64,000 nucleotides of DNA from Flavobacterium cucumis (GCF_900148835.1 NZ_FRYK01000001.1:248001-312000); one strand, 5' to 3'. Numbered from the stretch's first letter, positions 17,958 through 28,460 are shown. The notes: generated by a model from the letters alone, not told the origin. Numbers and translations are program-made.

Positions 17958-19202
17958 ATGGAATTTAATGTCCCAAGCTTAGAACTTCCTTTCTTTGCTA
18001 ATTTATTGTTATTATTAGTATTAGCACGTTTTTTTGGTGAAATCATGGAGCGTTTTAAACAACCTGCAATGATTGGCGAAATTTTAGCTGGTGTTCTATT
18101 AGGACCTACGATTTTAAATTTCATTCATCGTACAGAGGAATTGAAAGTGATTTCTGAGTTAGGTGTTTTCCTTCTGGTCATTATTGCAGGTTTGGAAATA
18201 AATTTGGACGAAATCATCAAGTCAATGAAAGGAAGAAATATCGTAATTTCTGTATTGGCTTTTTTTATTCCTATATTAGCTGGTTTTTTTGTAGGGAGGC
18301 ATTTTGATTTAGATGTAATGTCAACTATTTTTATTGGGTTGTGTGTTGCTATTACTGCATTACCCGTAAGCATAAGGATTCTAATGGATTTAGGCAAATT
18401 AAATTCTCCTGTCGGACAAAAAATTATTTCAGTAGCTATTTTTGATGATGTAATTGCTCTTACTATTCTAGGGATTTTACTAGACATTAAAGACGTTGAG
18501 CAAACCTTCTTTAATATTACTAATGCAACACTATTAACCCTTTTAAAATTAAGCAGTTTCCTGATTCTAGTAATTGTTACTTATCGAATTATTCGAAACG
18601 TTTCAAAAGAAGAGAATTTTATTGAAAACAAATTAAATAAAATAATATCCGTACTCAAAGGCAAAGAATCCCTTTTTGCTGTGTTTTTTGTTTTTATACT
18701 AATTTTTGCTACAATTACCGAAAGTATAGGTTTGCATTTTATTATTGGAGCCTTTTTTGCTTCGATGCTAATTTCAAAAGAGTTAGTAGGAGAAAAACAT
18801 TTAAACACCTTTCATAATACTACAAACAGTATGGCAATGGGCTTTTTAGCCCCTATTTTTTTTGCAGGAATAGGATTAGAATTCCAATTTTCATCCATTC
18901 AAAACTACCCGCTGTTATTTGCCATAATAATCGTTTCATTTTTATCAAAAATTATTGGCGGTTATGTAGGAGGGCGCTTTGCAAGATTGGATCATAAAGT
19001 TTCGCTTGCTTTGGGTTTTGGATTGAACGCCAGAGGGATTATGGAATTGGTAATTGCAAACATCGCTTATAAAGCAGGAATTATCAATACAGAAATTTTT
19101 TCAATATTAGTAATTATGGGATTAATCACTACACTTGCAACCCCCTTCTTACTAAAAAGATCTTTCAAATCTATTGATAACAAAAAAGACCATTTGTCTT
19201 AA
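17958..19202 (+). CDS. Cation:proton antiporter, CPA2 family
   Basis: The 414-residue inner-membrane protein has 11-13 hydrophobic segments and the CPA2 layout: LARFFGEIMERFKQPAMIGEILAGVLLGP near residues 20-50 and the ion-binding unwound-helix region SVAIFDDVIALTILGILL with Asp-Asp near 158. It exchanges Na+ or K+ for H+ across the inner membrane; the ion is not predictable here. There is no C-terminal TrkA-N domain, so it is the short form. It has its own promoter (17897-17924) and is followed by the rpsO promoter, so it is probably monocistronic. Confidence 0.88.
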   Translation: MEFNVPSLELPFFANLLLLLVLARFFGEIMERFKQPAMIGEILAGVLLGPTILNFIHRTEELKVISELGVFLLVIIAGLEINLDEIIKSMKGRNIVISVLAFFIPILAGFFVGRHFDLDVMSTIFIGLCVAITALPVSIRILMDLGKLNSPVGQKIISVAIFDDVIALTILGILLDIKDVEQTFFNITNATLLTLLKLSSFLILVIVTYRIIRNVSKEENFIENKLNKIISVLKGKESLFAVFFVFILIFATITESIGLHFIIGAFFASMLISKELVGEKHLNTFHNTTNSMAMGFLAPIFFAGIGLEFQFSSIQNYPLLFAIIIVSFLSKIIGGYVGGRFARLDHKVSLALGFGLNARGIMELVIANIAYKAGIINTEIFSILVIMGLITTLATPFLLKRSFKSIDNKKDHLS

Positions 19203-19225
19203 TTTCAAAATTAAAAAGGTATTCC

Positions 19226-19255
19226 TTGTATTTTAGAAAAATAAAACTACCTTTG
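19226..19255 (+). promoter_or_regulatory. Promoter of rpsO
   Basis: TTG (19226-19228) and TACCTTTG (19248-19255) are 19 bases apart, an excellent Bacteroidota promoter. The predicted leader before the ATG at 19312 is about 50 bases. Confidence 0.75.
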
Positions 19256-19311
19256 CAACCGAATTGCAACCATACAATTCATACATAAAAATCATTTAAA
19301 ATAATATTGGC

Positions 19312-19581
19312 ATGTACTTGACAAAAGAAACTAAAGCTGAAATTTTCGCTAAACACGGAGGAAAAGCTGAAAACACTGGATCTGCTGAAGGGCAAATCGC
19401 ATTATTTACATTTAGAATTTCTCACTTAACAGAACACTTGAAAAAAAATCGTCACGATTACAACACTGAGCGTTCGTTAGTTCTTTTAGTAGGTAAAAGA
19501 AGAAGTCTTCTTGACTACCTAAAAAAGAAAGATATCAACAGATATCGTGAAATTATTAAAGAATTGAATATTAGAAAATAA
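19312..19581 (+). CDS. rpsO: 30S ribosomal protein S15
   Basis: S15 binds 16S rRNA at the central domain and starts assembly of the platform of the small subunit. The 89-residue length is standard, with the motifs GSAEGQIALFTFRISHLTEHLKKNRHDYNTERSL and GKRRSLLDYLKKKD. It has a strong promoter upstream and an intrinsic terminator directly downstream, then pnp, the common rpsO-pnp order. Confidence 0.98.
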   Translation: MYLTKETKAEIFAKHGGKAENTGSAEGQIALFTFRISHLTEHLKKNRHDYNTERSLVLLVGKRRSLLDYLKKKDINRYREIIKELNIRK

Positions 19582-19587
19582 TCAACT

Positions 19588-19615
19588 AAAGGGGCTTCGT
19601 GCCCCTTTTTGTTTT
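19588..19615 (+). terminator. Terminator after rpsO
   Basis: AAAGGGGC, loop TTCGT, GCCCCTTTT, followed by T-rich sequence. It lies 6 bases after the rpsO stop and should limit read-through into pnp. Confidence 0.88.
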
Positions 19616-19718
19616 ATTTATATTGACAGAAAAAGTTTGGTTTTTCATTGGGTTACAAACAACTACACACACAACAACAACACAACTGACCCTTTGTTTA
19701 ATTTAGAATTAAAAATTT

Positions 19719-21878
19719 ATGATTCCAAAAGTATTCCAAGAAGTTATCGATTTAGGTGACGGAAGAAGCATCACAATCGAAACTGGAAAATTAGCCAAAC
19801 AAGCAGATGGATCTGTTGTTGTTCGTATGGGCGATGCCATGTTATTAGCAACAGCAGTATCTGCAAGAACATCAAATCCTGGTGTAGATTTTCTACCATT
19901 AACGGTTGATTATCGTGAAAAATTTGCAGCAGCAGGTCGTTTCCCCGGTGGTTTTTTCAAAAGAGAAGCGCGTCCAAGTGATAGCGAAGTTTTAACTATG
20001 AGATTAGTAGACCGTGTATTACGTCCACTTTTCCCAGACGATTATCATGCTGAGACACAAGTTATGATTCAATTAATGAGTCACGACGAAAATGTTATGC
20101 CAGATGCATTAGCTGGATTAGCAGCTTCTGCTGCATTAGCGGTTTCAGATATCCCTTTTTACAACTTAATTTCCGAAGTACGTGTAGCACGTATCAACGG
20201 AAAATTTGTTATCAATCCAAGTAGAGAAGAATTAGAGCAATCAGATATCGATATGATGATTGGAGCTTCTATGGATTCTGTGGCGATGGTAGAAGGAGAA
20301 ATGAAAGAAATTTCAGAAGCAGAAATGGTAGCAGCTATCAAATTTGCTCACGAAGCTATCAAAATTCAAATTCAAGCACAAGAGCGCTTAAGAGCAGCTA
20401 TTGGAGCTCCTGCTTACAGAGAATATGAAGGTGAAAAAGAAGATGAAGCTATCTATGCCAAAGTAAAGGCAGCCGCATACGACAAATGTTATGCAATTGC
20501 TCAAGAAGCCTCTGGAAAAAGTGAAAGAGGCGAAAAATTTGCTGCTGTAAAAGAAGAAGTAAAAGCTTTATTTACAGAAGAAGAATTAGCTGAAAATGGT
20601 GATTTAGTAAGTAAATATTTCTACAAAACGAATAAAGAAGCTGTTCGTAATGTAATCTTAGAAAAAGGGTTACGTTTAGACGGAAGAAAGACAACCGAGA
20701 TAAGACCTATTTGGTGTGAAACAGATTATTTACCTTCTGTTCATGGTTCGGCTTTATTTACACGTGGAGAAACACAAGCTTTAGCCACTGTTACTCTAGG
20801 AACTTCAAGAGAAGCAAACCAAATCGACTCACCTAGCGAGCAAGGTGAAGAAAAATTCTATTTACACTATAACTTCCCTCCTTTTTCAACAGGTGAAGCA
20901 AAACCTTTAAGAGGAACTTCAAGAAGAGAAGTAGGTCATGGAAACTTAGCACAAAGAGCTTTAAAAAATATGATTCCTGCTGATTGTCCTTATACCATAC
21001 GTATAGTTTCTGAAGTTTTAGAATCAAATGGTTCTTCTTCAATGGCTACGGTTTGTGCTGGTACAATGGCGTTAATGGATGCTGGAGTTCAAATGGTAAA
21101 ACCAGTTTCTGGTATTGCCATGGGATTAATTACGGATGGAGAAAAATTTGCAGTATTGTCTGATATTTTAGGCGATGAAGATCACTTAGGTGACATGGAC
21201 TTCAAAGTAACGGGAACTGCTGACGGTATTACAGCTTGTCAAATGGATATCAAAATTGATGGTTTACGTTATGACATTATGGAGCAAGCTTTAGGTCAAG
21301 CAAGAGATGGTCGTATGCATATATTAGGAAAATTAACCGAAACTATTGCTGTTCCAAGAGCCGAAGTTAAACCAAAAGCACCGAAAATTATAACAAGAAC
21401 TATTCCAGGCGCTTTTATTGGAGCCTTAATTGGACCTGGTGGAAAAGTAATTCAAGAATTACAAAAAGCTACCGGAACTACTATCGTTATCAACGAAGTA
21501 GACGAACAAGGGGTAGTTGAAATTTTAGGAACAAGTCCAGAGGGAATTGCAACTGTTTTAGCTAAAATTGACTCTATCATTTTTAAACCAGTAATGGGTG
21601 AAGCATACGAAGTAAAAGTAATCAAAATGTTAGATTTCGGAGCTGTTGTTGAATATACTCAAGCTCCAGGAAACGAAGTATTATTACACGTATCAGAGTT
21701 GGCTTGGGAAAGAACCGAAAATGTTACAGATGTAGTAAACATGGGAGATGTGTTTATGGTAAAATACTTAGGTGTAGACCCTAAAACACGTAAAGAAAAA
21801 GTGTCACGAAAAGCACTTTTACCAAGACCTCCAAGAGAAGAAAAACCTATCGAGAAGAAAGACAAACCTAAAGGTTAA
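19719..21878 (+). CDS. pnp: Polyribonucleotide nucleotidyltransferase (PNPase)
   Basis: PNPase degrades RNA 3'-5' by phosphorolysis. The 719-residue protein has both RNase PH domains (about 10-230 and 320-560, separated by a helical linker), then a KH domain (about 560-620, [21 protein letters not shown], with GxxG) and an S1 domain (about 625-695, [20 protein letters not shown]), and a short basic tail. Catalytic-site segments [16 protein letters not shown] and [20 protein letters not shown] are present. The leader 19655-19700 is a CA-rich, probably unstructured stretch. A perfect 22-bp hairpin follows. Confidence 0.98.
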   Translation: MIPKVFQEVIDLGDGRSITIETGKLAKQADGSVVVRMGDAMLLATAVSARTSNPGVDFLPLTVDYREKFAAAGRFPGGFFKREARPSDSEVLTMRLVDRVLRPLFPDDYHAETQVMIQLMSHDENVMPDALAGLAASAALAVSDIPFYNLISEVRVARINGKFVINPSREELEQSDIDMMIGASMDSVAMVEGEMKEISEAEMVAAIKFAHEAIKIQIQAQERLRAAIGAPAYREYEGEKEDEAIYAKVKAAAYDKCYAIAQEASGKSERGEKFAAVKEEVKALFTEEELAENGDLVSKYFYKTNKEAVRNVILEKGLRLDGRKTTEIRPIWCETDYLPSVHGSALFTRGETQALATVTLGTSREANQIDSPSEQGEEKFYLHYNFPPFSTGEAKPLRGTSRREVGHGNLAQRALKNMIPADCPYTIRIVSEVLESNGSSSMATVCAGTMALMDAGVQMVKPVSGIAMGLITDGEKFAVLSDILGDEDHLGDMDFKVTGTADGITACQMDIKIDGLRYDIMEQALGQARDGRMHILGKLTETIAVPRAEVKPKAPKIITRTIPGAFIGALIGPGGKVIQELQKATGTTIVINEVDEQGVVEILGTSPEGIATVLAKIDSIIFKPVMGEAYEVKVIKMLDFGAVVEYTQAPGNEVLLHVSELAWERTENVTDVVNMGDVFMVKYLGVDPKTRKEKVSRKALLPRPPREEKPIEKKDKPKG

Positions 21879-21894
21879 TTCATTATTATCAGCC

Positions 21895-21943
21895 TAAAAT
21901 ATAATACCCCAATTCAATTTATGAATTGGGGTATTATATTTTA
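21895..21943. terminator. Long perfect hairpin after pnp
   Basis: Arms 21895-21916 and 21922-21943 are exact complements over 22 bp with a 5-base loop and a CCCC/GGGG core. It lies 16 bases after the pnp stop and before the next same-strand gene, so termination and protection of the 3' end are the likely roles. Confidence 0.85.
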
Positions 21944-22016
21944 AAAACACTCTGTAAGAATAATTTTAACATTGTTATTTGTAAAAAATAGTTAAATTGC
22001 ATAAAAAAAATTAAAA

Positions 22017-22733
22017 ATGACTCGAAAAATATATTATATAATCATTTTTATGGTAGCTCTATTAATAAATTGCAATTTACATTCTCAAAATAAGATTGAA
22101 GATTTATTTGATAATACCGTTGGAAAAGAAAATCTACCTTTAAACAATGGTGTTTTTTATTTTAATACTTTTAAAACATTTGACACCCATCAGTTTTATA
22201 GCTCCAATAAGTATTCTTCTGAAGCTTTAATTTATGATAATCAGTTTTATAATTCTGTAAATTTAAAATATGATTCGTATCAAGATGCTTTGGTTTTTAA
22301 ACCTTATGGAGAATCTGAAAATTTTGGAATTGTATTAGTTCAACAAAAAGTATCTAAATTCACTTTAAACAATAAAAATTTTGTAAATCTAAATCTTACA
22401 ACAAATAAAAATTTAACAGATATAAAAGGATATTATGAAGAAAATTGGAGGGGAAAAAATTTTATCTTTTATATTAAACATAAAAAAACCCGAAGAGAAC
22501 TCATTAAAAATCAGACTAGTTATACCGATTTTGAAATTTATAATGAATTTTTAATTTTTAAAAATAATTTATATTATTCAGTTGAAAGTAAAAACAACTT
22601 GATAAACTTATTTCCAATATTAAAAAAAGAAATCAAAACGTTTTACAGCGACAATTCAAAACTATTAAAAAACAATAAAACAGAATTCTTTGAAAAACTT
22701 TTACGATTTATTGACCAGCTAACTTTTACATAA
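22017..22733 (+). CDS. Exported protein of unknown function, first gene of a TonB receptor locus
   Basis: The 238-residue protein has a signal peptide (about 1-24, ending NLHSQ); Cys20 lies in a weak lipobox-like context (LLINC) so it might be a lipoprotein. The rest is rich in Asn, Lys, Phe and Tyr with beta-strand-like alternation and no known motif. It ends 9 bp before the STN-type TonB receptor and is likely co-transcribed with it. The region from here to 28365 is more AT-rich and Asn/Lys-rich than neighbouring housekeeping genes. I do not recognise a family. Confidence 0.6.
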   Translation: MTRKIYYIIIFMVALLINCNLHSQNKIEDLFDNTVGKENLPLNNGVFYFNTFKTFDTHQFYSSNKYSSEALIYDNQFYNSVNLKYDSYQDALVFKPYGESENFGIVLVQQKVSKFTLNNKNFVNLNLTTNKNLTDIKGYYEENWRGKNFIFYIKHKKTRRELIKNQTSYTDFEIYNEFLIFKNNLYYSVESKNNLINLFPILKKEIKTFYSDNSKLLKNNKTEFFEKLLRFIDQLTFT

Positions 22734-22742
22734 TAAATCGAC

Positions 22743-25490
22743 ATGAAAAAAGCCCTTTCAATTTTTGTTTTATTTATTAGTTTTTCTATCTTTTCACAAC
22801 AAGACTCAATTGTGAAAGTAGAAATTAACGCTTCAAATTTAACCGAAGCATTAAACCAAATAGAAAAACAAACCAATTACACCTTTTTTTATAAAAAAAA
22901 ATGGTTAGATGATAATATAATTGTTGTAAATGAAAAATTTGAAAAAACTACAGTTGCCGAAATTTTAAAATTTATTTTTAAAGATACTGATCTTAATTTT
23001 TATCTGAGCAAAAACCAAATAATCCTTACTCAAAATAGTGTTATTTATGACAAAGTAGCTACAAACTTTATTGAGAAAGATGAAATTGCAACAATAAACA
23101 TTAAACCAATACTAATTAAGGAAACTCAAAAAAGTAATACAAATACAGATAATGACAACTTAATAGTTGTCGGTAAAGAATCTGTAACAAAACAAAAAGT
23201 AAGCTTTGAAATTTCAGGTTTTATAATGACCAAAAAAAATGGCTCTCCTGTTGCTGATGCTAACATTAGAATCCAAAAAAAAGTCATTACAACAACAAAC
23301 CACAAAGGCTTTTATAAATTAATGTTGCCCTATGGAAAACACTCTATTGAAATTGAAGCTCCAAGTCATAAAAAAACAAATTTAACTATAGTAGTATATG
23401 GAAATGGCACAAAAAACTTTCAATTAGATGAAACTATTACAGAACTAAACGAAGTTATTATTGAAGGTTCGAGTGATAAAAACATAAAAAGCATAACATC
23501 AGGTGTTACATCAATCAATATGGAAGATGTAAAAAACGTTCCTTTGGTTTTAGGTGAACGCGACATTCTAAAAGTAGCGACAACACTTCCTGGTATTAAA
23601 TCTACTGGCGAAGGCGCTGCTGGAGTAAATGTTAGGGGAGGAAAAGAAGATCAAAATTTATTCCTTCTAGACAATGCCACTATATATAATCCTTCACACT
23701 TTTTTGGTTTTTTCTCATCGATAAATCCATATGTTATTAAAAATGCTGAAATCTACAAAGGGAGTATTCCTGCTGAATTTGGTGGAAGACTATCATCTGT
23801 ATTTGATATAAAATCAAAAAATGGAAATTCAGAAAAAATTAGCGGAGAAGGTGGTATTGGTCCAGTTACAAGTAATTTATCCATTGGTACACCTTTAGTA
23901 AAAGGTAAATCAAGTATTTTACTTGGAGGTCGTGCAACGTATTCTGATTGGATATTAAAGCAAATTGATAATCCTGAAATCAAAAATAGTAAAGCATCTT
24001 TTTATGATTTGATTTTAAAATACAATCATCAATTTTCCGAAAAAACGGCTATAGAGTCTACTGTTTATTATAGTAAAGACAAATTTAATTTAACTTCTGA
24101 CTCTACATTTAATTACAGTAATAGAATTATTACATTAAATGGAAAACACAGTTTTAATGAAAAAAATAAAGCAGAGTTTGGAATTTCGAATTCTGAATAT
24201 AAATTTGGAATTAACTTTGAAAAAAATAATCAAAAATCATTTGATTTTGGATTTGAAGTAAATGAAACAAAATTAATATATAAAGGCTTATACAACTACA
24301 ACAACATACATAAATTTACATATGGTTTAAACTCAACTTTATACAATATAAGTCCTGGGACACTTACTCCAACAGATGAAAACTCACTATTAACATACCA
24401 ATCTATTCAAAAAGAAAAAGGTTTAGAAAGTTCACTATTTATAACAGACAACATAACATTAAACAAAAAGCTAATTGTAGGCTTAGGATTGCGTTATACC
24501 AATTTCATGGCCCTAGGACCCTCTATACAAAGAAAATATATCGCAAACGCTCCTATTACTGAAGGCAATATAACAAATGAAATTGCCTATAAAAAAAATA
24601 AAGCAATTAAAACATATAACGGATTAGAATATCGAATTGCCTTAAGACAACTTTTATCTGAAACCATTTCAGTAAAATTAAGTTTCGATACTAACTATCA
24701 ATATTTACATAAACTTTCAACCAACACAACACAATCGCCAACAGACACATGGAAACTTGCAGATTTAAATATAAAACCTAGTTTTGGTCAACAAGTTGCA
24801 TTTGGCGTTTATAAAAATTTTAAAGGCCAACCCTATGAAATAAGTCTTGAAACATATTACAAAAAATCAAAAAATATTTTAGATTATAAAATAGGGGCAG
24901 AACTAATATTGAATGAACACATTGAAACAGAAGTATTACAAGGAAAAGGGAAATCTTATGGAATTGAATTTCTTGTAAAAAAAACAAGTGGCAGTCTAAA
25001 TGGCTGGATTGGATATAGTTATTCAAAATCACTCATCAAGCTAGACAGTCAATTTAATGAAGAAATTGTAAATAATGGAGATTATTTTCCAACAAACTTT
25101 GACAAACCTCATGATTTAAGTGTTATTTTAAACTATAAATTCACTAAGAGATATAGTCTTTCAACAAATTTTATTTATCAAACAGGAAGACCTATTACTT
25201 ATCCTATTGGCAGTTATGAATTTGGTGGAAATCAATATATTTTATATAGCGATAGAAATGAATTTAGAGTTCCCGATTACTATAGACTTGATATTGGATT
25301 CAATGTAGAGGGTAATCATAAAATTAAAAAGCTAGCTCATAGCTACTGGAATATCTCCATTTACAATGTATTAGGAAGAAATAATCCTTACTCTGTTTAT
25401 TTTGTTACCGAACAAGGGAAAGTAAAATCTTATCAAACTAGTATTTTTTCTATTCCAATTCCAACAATTACTTATAATTTTAAATTTTAG
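22743..25490 (+). CDS. TonB-dependent receptor with N-terminal STN domain
   Basis: The 915-residue outer-membrane receptor has, in order, a signal peptide (1-18), an STN domain (about 22-98, VEINASNLTEALNQIEKQTNYTF), a carboxypeptidase-regulatory-like domain (about 155-235), a plug (about 255-360, NVRGGKEDQNLFLLDNATIYNPSHFFGF) and a 22-strand-type barrel ending in YNFKF. STN domains often signal to a FecR anti-sigma factor, but no sigma/FecR pair is adjacent here. It is followed 2 bp later by the DUF4249 lipoprotein gene. The imported or sensed ligand is unknown. Confidence 0.9.
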   Translation: MKKALSIFVLFISFSIFSQQDSIVKVEINASNLTEALNQIEKQTNYTFFYKKKWLDDNIIVVNEKFEKTTVAEILKFIFKDTDLNFYLSKNQIILTQNSVIYDKVATNFIEKDEIATINIKPILIKETQKSNTNTDNDNLIVVGKESVTKQKVSFEISGFIMTKKNGSPVADANIRIQKKVITTTNHKGFYKLMLPYGKHSIEIEAPSHKKTNLTIVVYGNGTKNFQLDETITELNEVIIEGSSDKNIKSITSGVTSINMEDVKNVPLVLGERDILKVATTLPGIKSTGEGAAGVNVRGGKEDQNLFLLDNATIYNPSHFFGFFSSINPYVIKNAEIYKGSIPAEFGGRLSSVFDIKSKNGNSEKISGEGGIGPVTSNLSIGTPLVKGKSSILLGGRATYSDWILKQIDNPEIKNSKASFYDLILKYNHQFSEKTAIESTVYYSKDKFNLTSDSTFNYSNRIITLNGKHSFNEKNKAEFGISNSEYKFGINFEKNNQKSFDFGFEVNETKLIYKGLYNYNNIHKFTYGLNSTLYNISPGTLTPTDENSLLTYQSIQKEKGLESSLFITDNITLNKKLIVGLGLRYTNFMALGPSIQRKYIANAPITEGNITNEIAYKKNKAIKTYNGLEYRIALRQLLSETISVKLSFDTNYQYLHKLSTNTTQSPTDTWKLADLNIKPSFGQQVAFGVYKNFKGQPYEISLETYYKKSKNILDYKIGAELILNEHIETEVLQGKGKSYGIEFLVKKTSGSLNGWIGYSYSKSLIKLDSQFNEEIVNNGDYFPTNFDKPHDLSVILNYKFTKRYSLSTNFIYQTGRPITYPIGSYEFGGNQYILYSDRNEFRVPDYYRLDIGFNVEGNHKIKKLAHSYWNISIYNVLGRNNPYSVYFVTEQGKVKSYQTSIFSIPIPTITYNFKF

Positions 25491-25492
25491 TT

Positions 25493-26683
25493 ATGAAAAC
25501 AATTCGAAAAATACAAAATATTTTACTAATAAACGTAGTGTTAATTGCTTGTAATGCATGTACAGATCCGTATGCACTTCAATCTAGTAATTACCAAAAT
25601 TATTTAGTAGTAGAAGCGACGCTTACAAACGGCTTAAAAAAGCAAGAAGTAAAATTAACAAGAACATACCGTTTAGAAGAAAGAGAACCTAGTTTAGAAC
25701 AAAACGCTATCGTTAAAGTATTAGGTGATAACGGATCGGTTTTTTTATTTGAAGAAGAAAATGAAAAATATGTTTCAATTGATGAATTTGAACCATTGCC
25801 AAACGTTGCTTACAGATTAGAAATTGAAACGGAAAACGGAAAAAAATATATTTCTACAGAACAGATACTTCCTTCAGTATCAAACTTAGAATCTATAGTC
25901 GCAATAAGAAAAACAAATGATTTAGGAACTGATGGGGTTGAAATTCAAGCCAACAGTTTTGACCCTGACAATACTTCTAATTTTTATCGATTTACCTTCG
26001 AAGAAACATATAAAGTAATTGTACCTTATTGGTCGGCAAACAATATTAGAATTTTACCAAACAATACTATTGAATTGTATCCAAGAGATGGTGAAACTAA
26101 AACTTGTTACTCAAATGAAATTTCTAAGAGAATAATTTTAGAAAATACTTCTAACTCAATTGAAGATCGAATTTTAAACTTTCCTATACATTTTGTTCCT
26201 CAATCTAATTATAAAATTGCAAATAGATATAGTATAATTGTACATCAATACATCCATAACGCAATCTCTTTTGAATTTTATAAAACCTTAAAAAACTTAT
26301 CAGATGAAGGAAGTAGCTTATCTCAAGTTCAACCAGGATTAATTCCAAGTAACATTTCATGTTTACAACAACCAAATGAAATAGTTGTAGGACTTTTTGA
26401 CATTGCTAGCATTTCGAGTGAAAGAATATTTTTTAATTACGAAGATATATTTCCTGGTACAGATCCTCCTGGTTTCCTTTTCGAATGTGAAACGCTTACA
26501 TTTAATTCTCGAGATTTTAATACACTTAATTTTAATAATGGTTTTTATGCCATGAAATCTTATATTAATTCAAATCAGCTAATTTATTACGAAAATACTG
26601 GAGCAACTTATAAATTAGTAAAACTTATATGTGGAAATTGCACCTATTTTTCTTCTAACGTAATACCTCCCTTCTGGCAATGA
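25493..26683 (+). CDS. DUF4249 family lipoprotein
   Basis: The 396-residue protein has a lipoprotein signal (about 1-20; LIAC lipobox, Cys20) so it should be anchored in the outer membrane. The body is beta-rich, with family hallmarks such as NYLVVEATLTNGLKKQEVKLTRT near residue 35 and a Cys-rich C-terminal part (FECETLTFNSRD, LICGNCTYFSSNVIPPFW). DUF4249 proteins sit beside STN/CarboxypepD_reg TonB receptors in Bacteroidota, much as SusD partners SusC, but no ligand is established. It overlaps the next gene by 4 bp (ATGA), showing translational coupling. Confidence 0.88.
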   Translation: MKTIRKIQNILLINVVLIACNACTDPYALQSSNYQNYLVVEATLTNGLKKQEVKLTRTYRLEEREPSLEQNAIVKVLGDNGSVFLFEEENEKYVSIDEFEPLPNVAYRLEIETENGKKYISTEQILPSVSNLESIVAIRKTNDLGTDGVEIQANSFDPDNTSNFYRFTFEETYKVIVPYWSANNIRILPNNTIELYPRDGETKTCYSNEISKRIILENTSNSIEDRILNFPIHFVPQSNYKIANRYSIIVHQYIHNAISFEFYKTLKNLSDEGSSLSQVQPGLIPSNISCLQQPNEIVVGLFDIASISSERIFFNYEDIFPGTDPPGFLFECETLTFNSRDFNTLNFNNGFYAMKSYINSNQLIYYENTGATYKLVKLICGNCTYFSSNVIPPFWQ

Positions 26684-28365
26684 AAAAATACTTAATAATG
26701 TTAATTGTAACAATAGGATGGTTATCAAAGTGCTTTACACAAAATGTTTTTTTTGAAAGTGAAGCTATTTTTCTTCATACAAATGAAACAACTTTTGTAA
26801 CAGGAGAAACCCTTCTTTATAAAATCTATTGTTTGAATGCAAATTCAAAAGAATTAAGTAAAATTAGTAAAATAGCATACGTTGAAATTAGCGATCCCAA
26901 TGGCAAAACTATTTCTAGAAATAAAATTACTTTAAATAATGGTATAGGTGCAAATGAAATTTTCATAAATACCAATTTCAATACAGGAAACTATAAATTA
27001 ATTGCCTACACTAATTGGATGCTAAACAATCCTAAATCAAAATATTTTGAAACTGATATTGCAATAATAAACCCTTTTGAACCATTTAAAAACAAAACAG
27101 ATAATATTTCTATTACCCCTTCAGAAACGATAAAAAGTGATGATGTTAATTTTAAAAATGAAGATGTAACAATTAAACTTAAAAACAACTATTCAAAAAG
27201 AGAAAAAGTATTATTAGATATTATTTTAAATTCTGAAAAATTTAAAATCGGAAATTATTCATTATCTGTGAGAAGAATTGATGGATTGACATTTGGGAAT
27301 AAAATTCATAGTAAGGATTTTATTAATAACAGCATAGACAAATTTATTTATTCTAGCTCCATTAGCTATTTACCCGAACTTAGAGGGGAATTATTATCTG
27401 GTAAACTAACTTCAAACGACAATTTAAAAACAATAAAAGAAAAGCATCTTGGAATGTCGGTTATAGGTGAGCCTTTTGATTTTAAAATTGTTAAGACAAA
27501 TAATTATGGAGAATTTCATTTTATTTTAGATAAGGAACAAAAAAAATCAGATATAATTCTTCAAGTATTAGAAAATGAAATAGATGATTTTCAAATTAAG
27601 ATAAATCCACCTGCAAGAGCTGAAATAATTACACCTTTTAAGAATAATTTAAATTTCACAGAAACTTCAATAAAAGACATTGAATCACGATTAGTTGCTT
27701 GTCAAATTGTAAATGCTTACAGTACAAAAGATAGTTTAATCACAAAGCCCGTAAATTTTATTCCTTTTTACAATTTCATCGCAAAAGACTTCATATTAGA
27801 TAATTATAAGAGATTTTCTACTTTCAAAGAGACAATTATTGAAATAGTTCCATCCGTTTATTTTAAAGAAAATGAAGGGAATTACTCATTACACATTAGA
27901 AACCATGCTACATCTGTAGAATCATTTGGAAGTGCGTTAGTTTTAGTAGACGGAATGTTATTACAAGATGTAAACGAACTCTTTAATTACAATACTAAAA
28001 ATATCTACAAAATAAGCATTGTAAACAAAGCATATGCTTACGGTTCAAAAATATTTAGCGGTTTAATTTCGATTACAACATTTAATAGAGAATACAATCC
28101 GAAAACGAGAAATATTTTACCGATTCAAATCGAAAGGACTAATCTAGACAAAGTTTATAAATCAATAAACTACGAAACCGAAAAAGATTTCTCACGTTTA
28201 CCAGATTTCAGATTTCAACTGGCTTGGGAAACAAATGTAAGCTTAACAGCTAGTCCAATCCATTTTTTCACTTCAGATGTAGAAGGAAAATATGAAATTA
28301 ATTTAGAAGGATTTTCAATAAACGGAGAACCTCTTTCCATAAAAGAATACTTCGAAGTGAAATAA
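26680..28365 (+). CDS. Exported MG2-like protein with a C-terminal TonB-plug-like domain but no barrel
   Basis: The 561-residue protein has a signal peptide (1-20). Residues about 25-115 resemble a macroglobulin MG2 domain (FLHTNETTFVTGETLLYKIY ... NTGNYKLIAYTNWM). Residues about 380-470 resemble a TonB receptor plug: ALVLVDGMLLQDVNEL (419-434) followed by YGSKIFSGLISITTFN (454-469), the pattern VDG...IYG...G.I.ITT. No beta-barrel follows. Such proteins occur beside TonB receptor operons in Bacteroidota and may be surface or periplasmic partners. Overlap with the DUF4249 gene indicates the same operon. Function is inferred only from context. Confidence 0.68.
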   Translation: MKKYLIMLIVTIGWLSKCFTQNVFFESEAIFLHTNETTFVTGETLLYKIYCLNANSKELSKISKIAYVEISDPNGKTISRNKITLNNGIGANEIFINTNFNTGNYKLIAYTNWMLNNPKSKYFETDIAIINPFEPFKNKTDNISITPSETIKSDDVNFKNEDVTIKLKNNYSKREKVLLDIILNSEKFKIGNYSLSVRRIDGLTFGNKIHSKDFINNSIDKFIYSSSISYLPELRGELLSGKLTSNDNLKTIKEKHLGMSVIGEPFDFKIVKTNNYGEFHFILDKEQKKSDIILQVLENEIDDFQIKINPPARAEIITPFKNNLNFTETSIKDIESRLVACQIVNAYSTKDSLITKPVNFIPFYNFIAKDFILDNYKRFSTFKETIIEIVPSVYFKENEGNYSLHIRNHATSVESFGSALVLVDGMLLQDVNELFNYNTKNIYKISIVNKAYAYGSKIFSGLISITTFNREYNPKTRNILPIQIERTNLDKVYKSINYETEKDFSRLPDFRFQLAWETNVSLTASPIHFFTSDVEGKYEINLEGFSINGEPLSIKEYFEVK

Positions 28366-28460
28366 GTTGCGAACTTATTTTAATTAAACTGAAAAAAATT
28401 ATAGTTCCCTGTAACTTTTTTAATACCCCTTACGTATAACAAACAGAACTTTTAAAAAGT

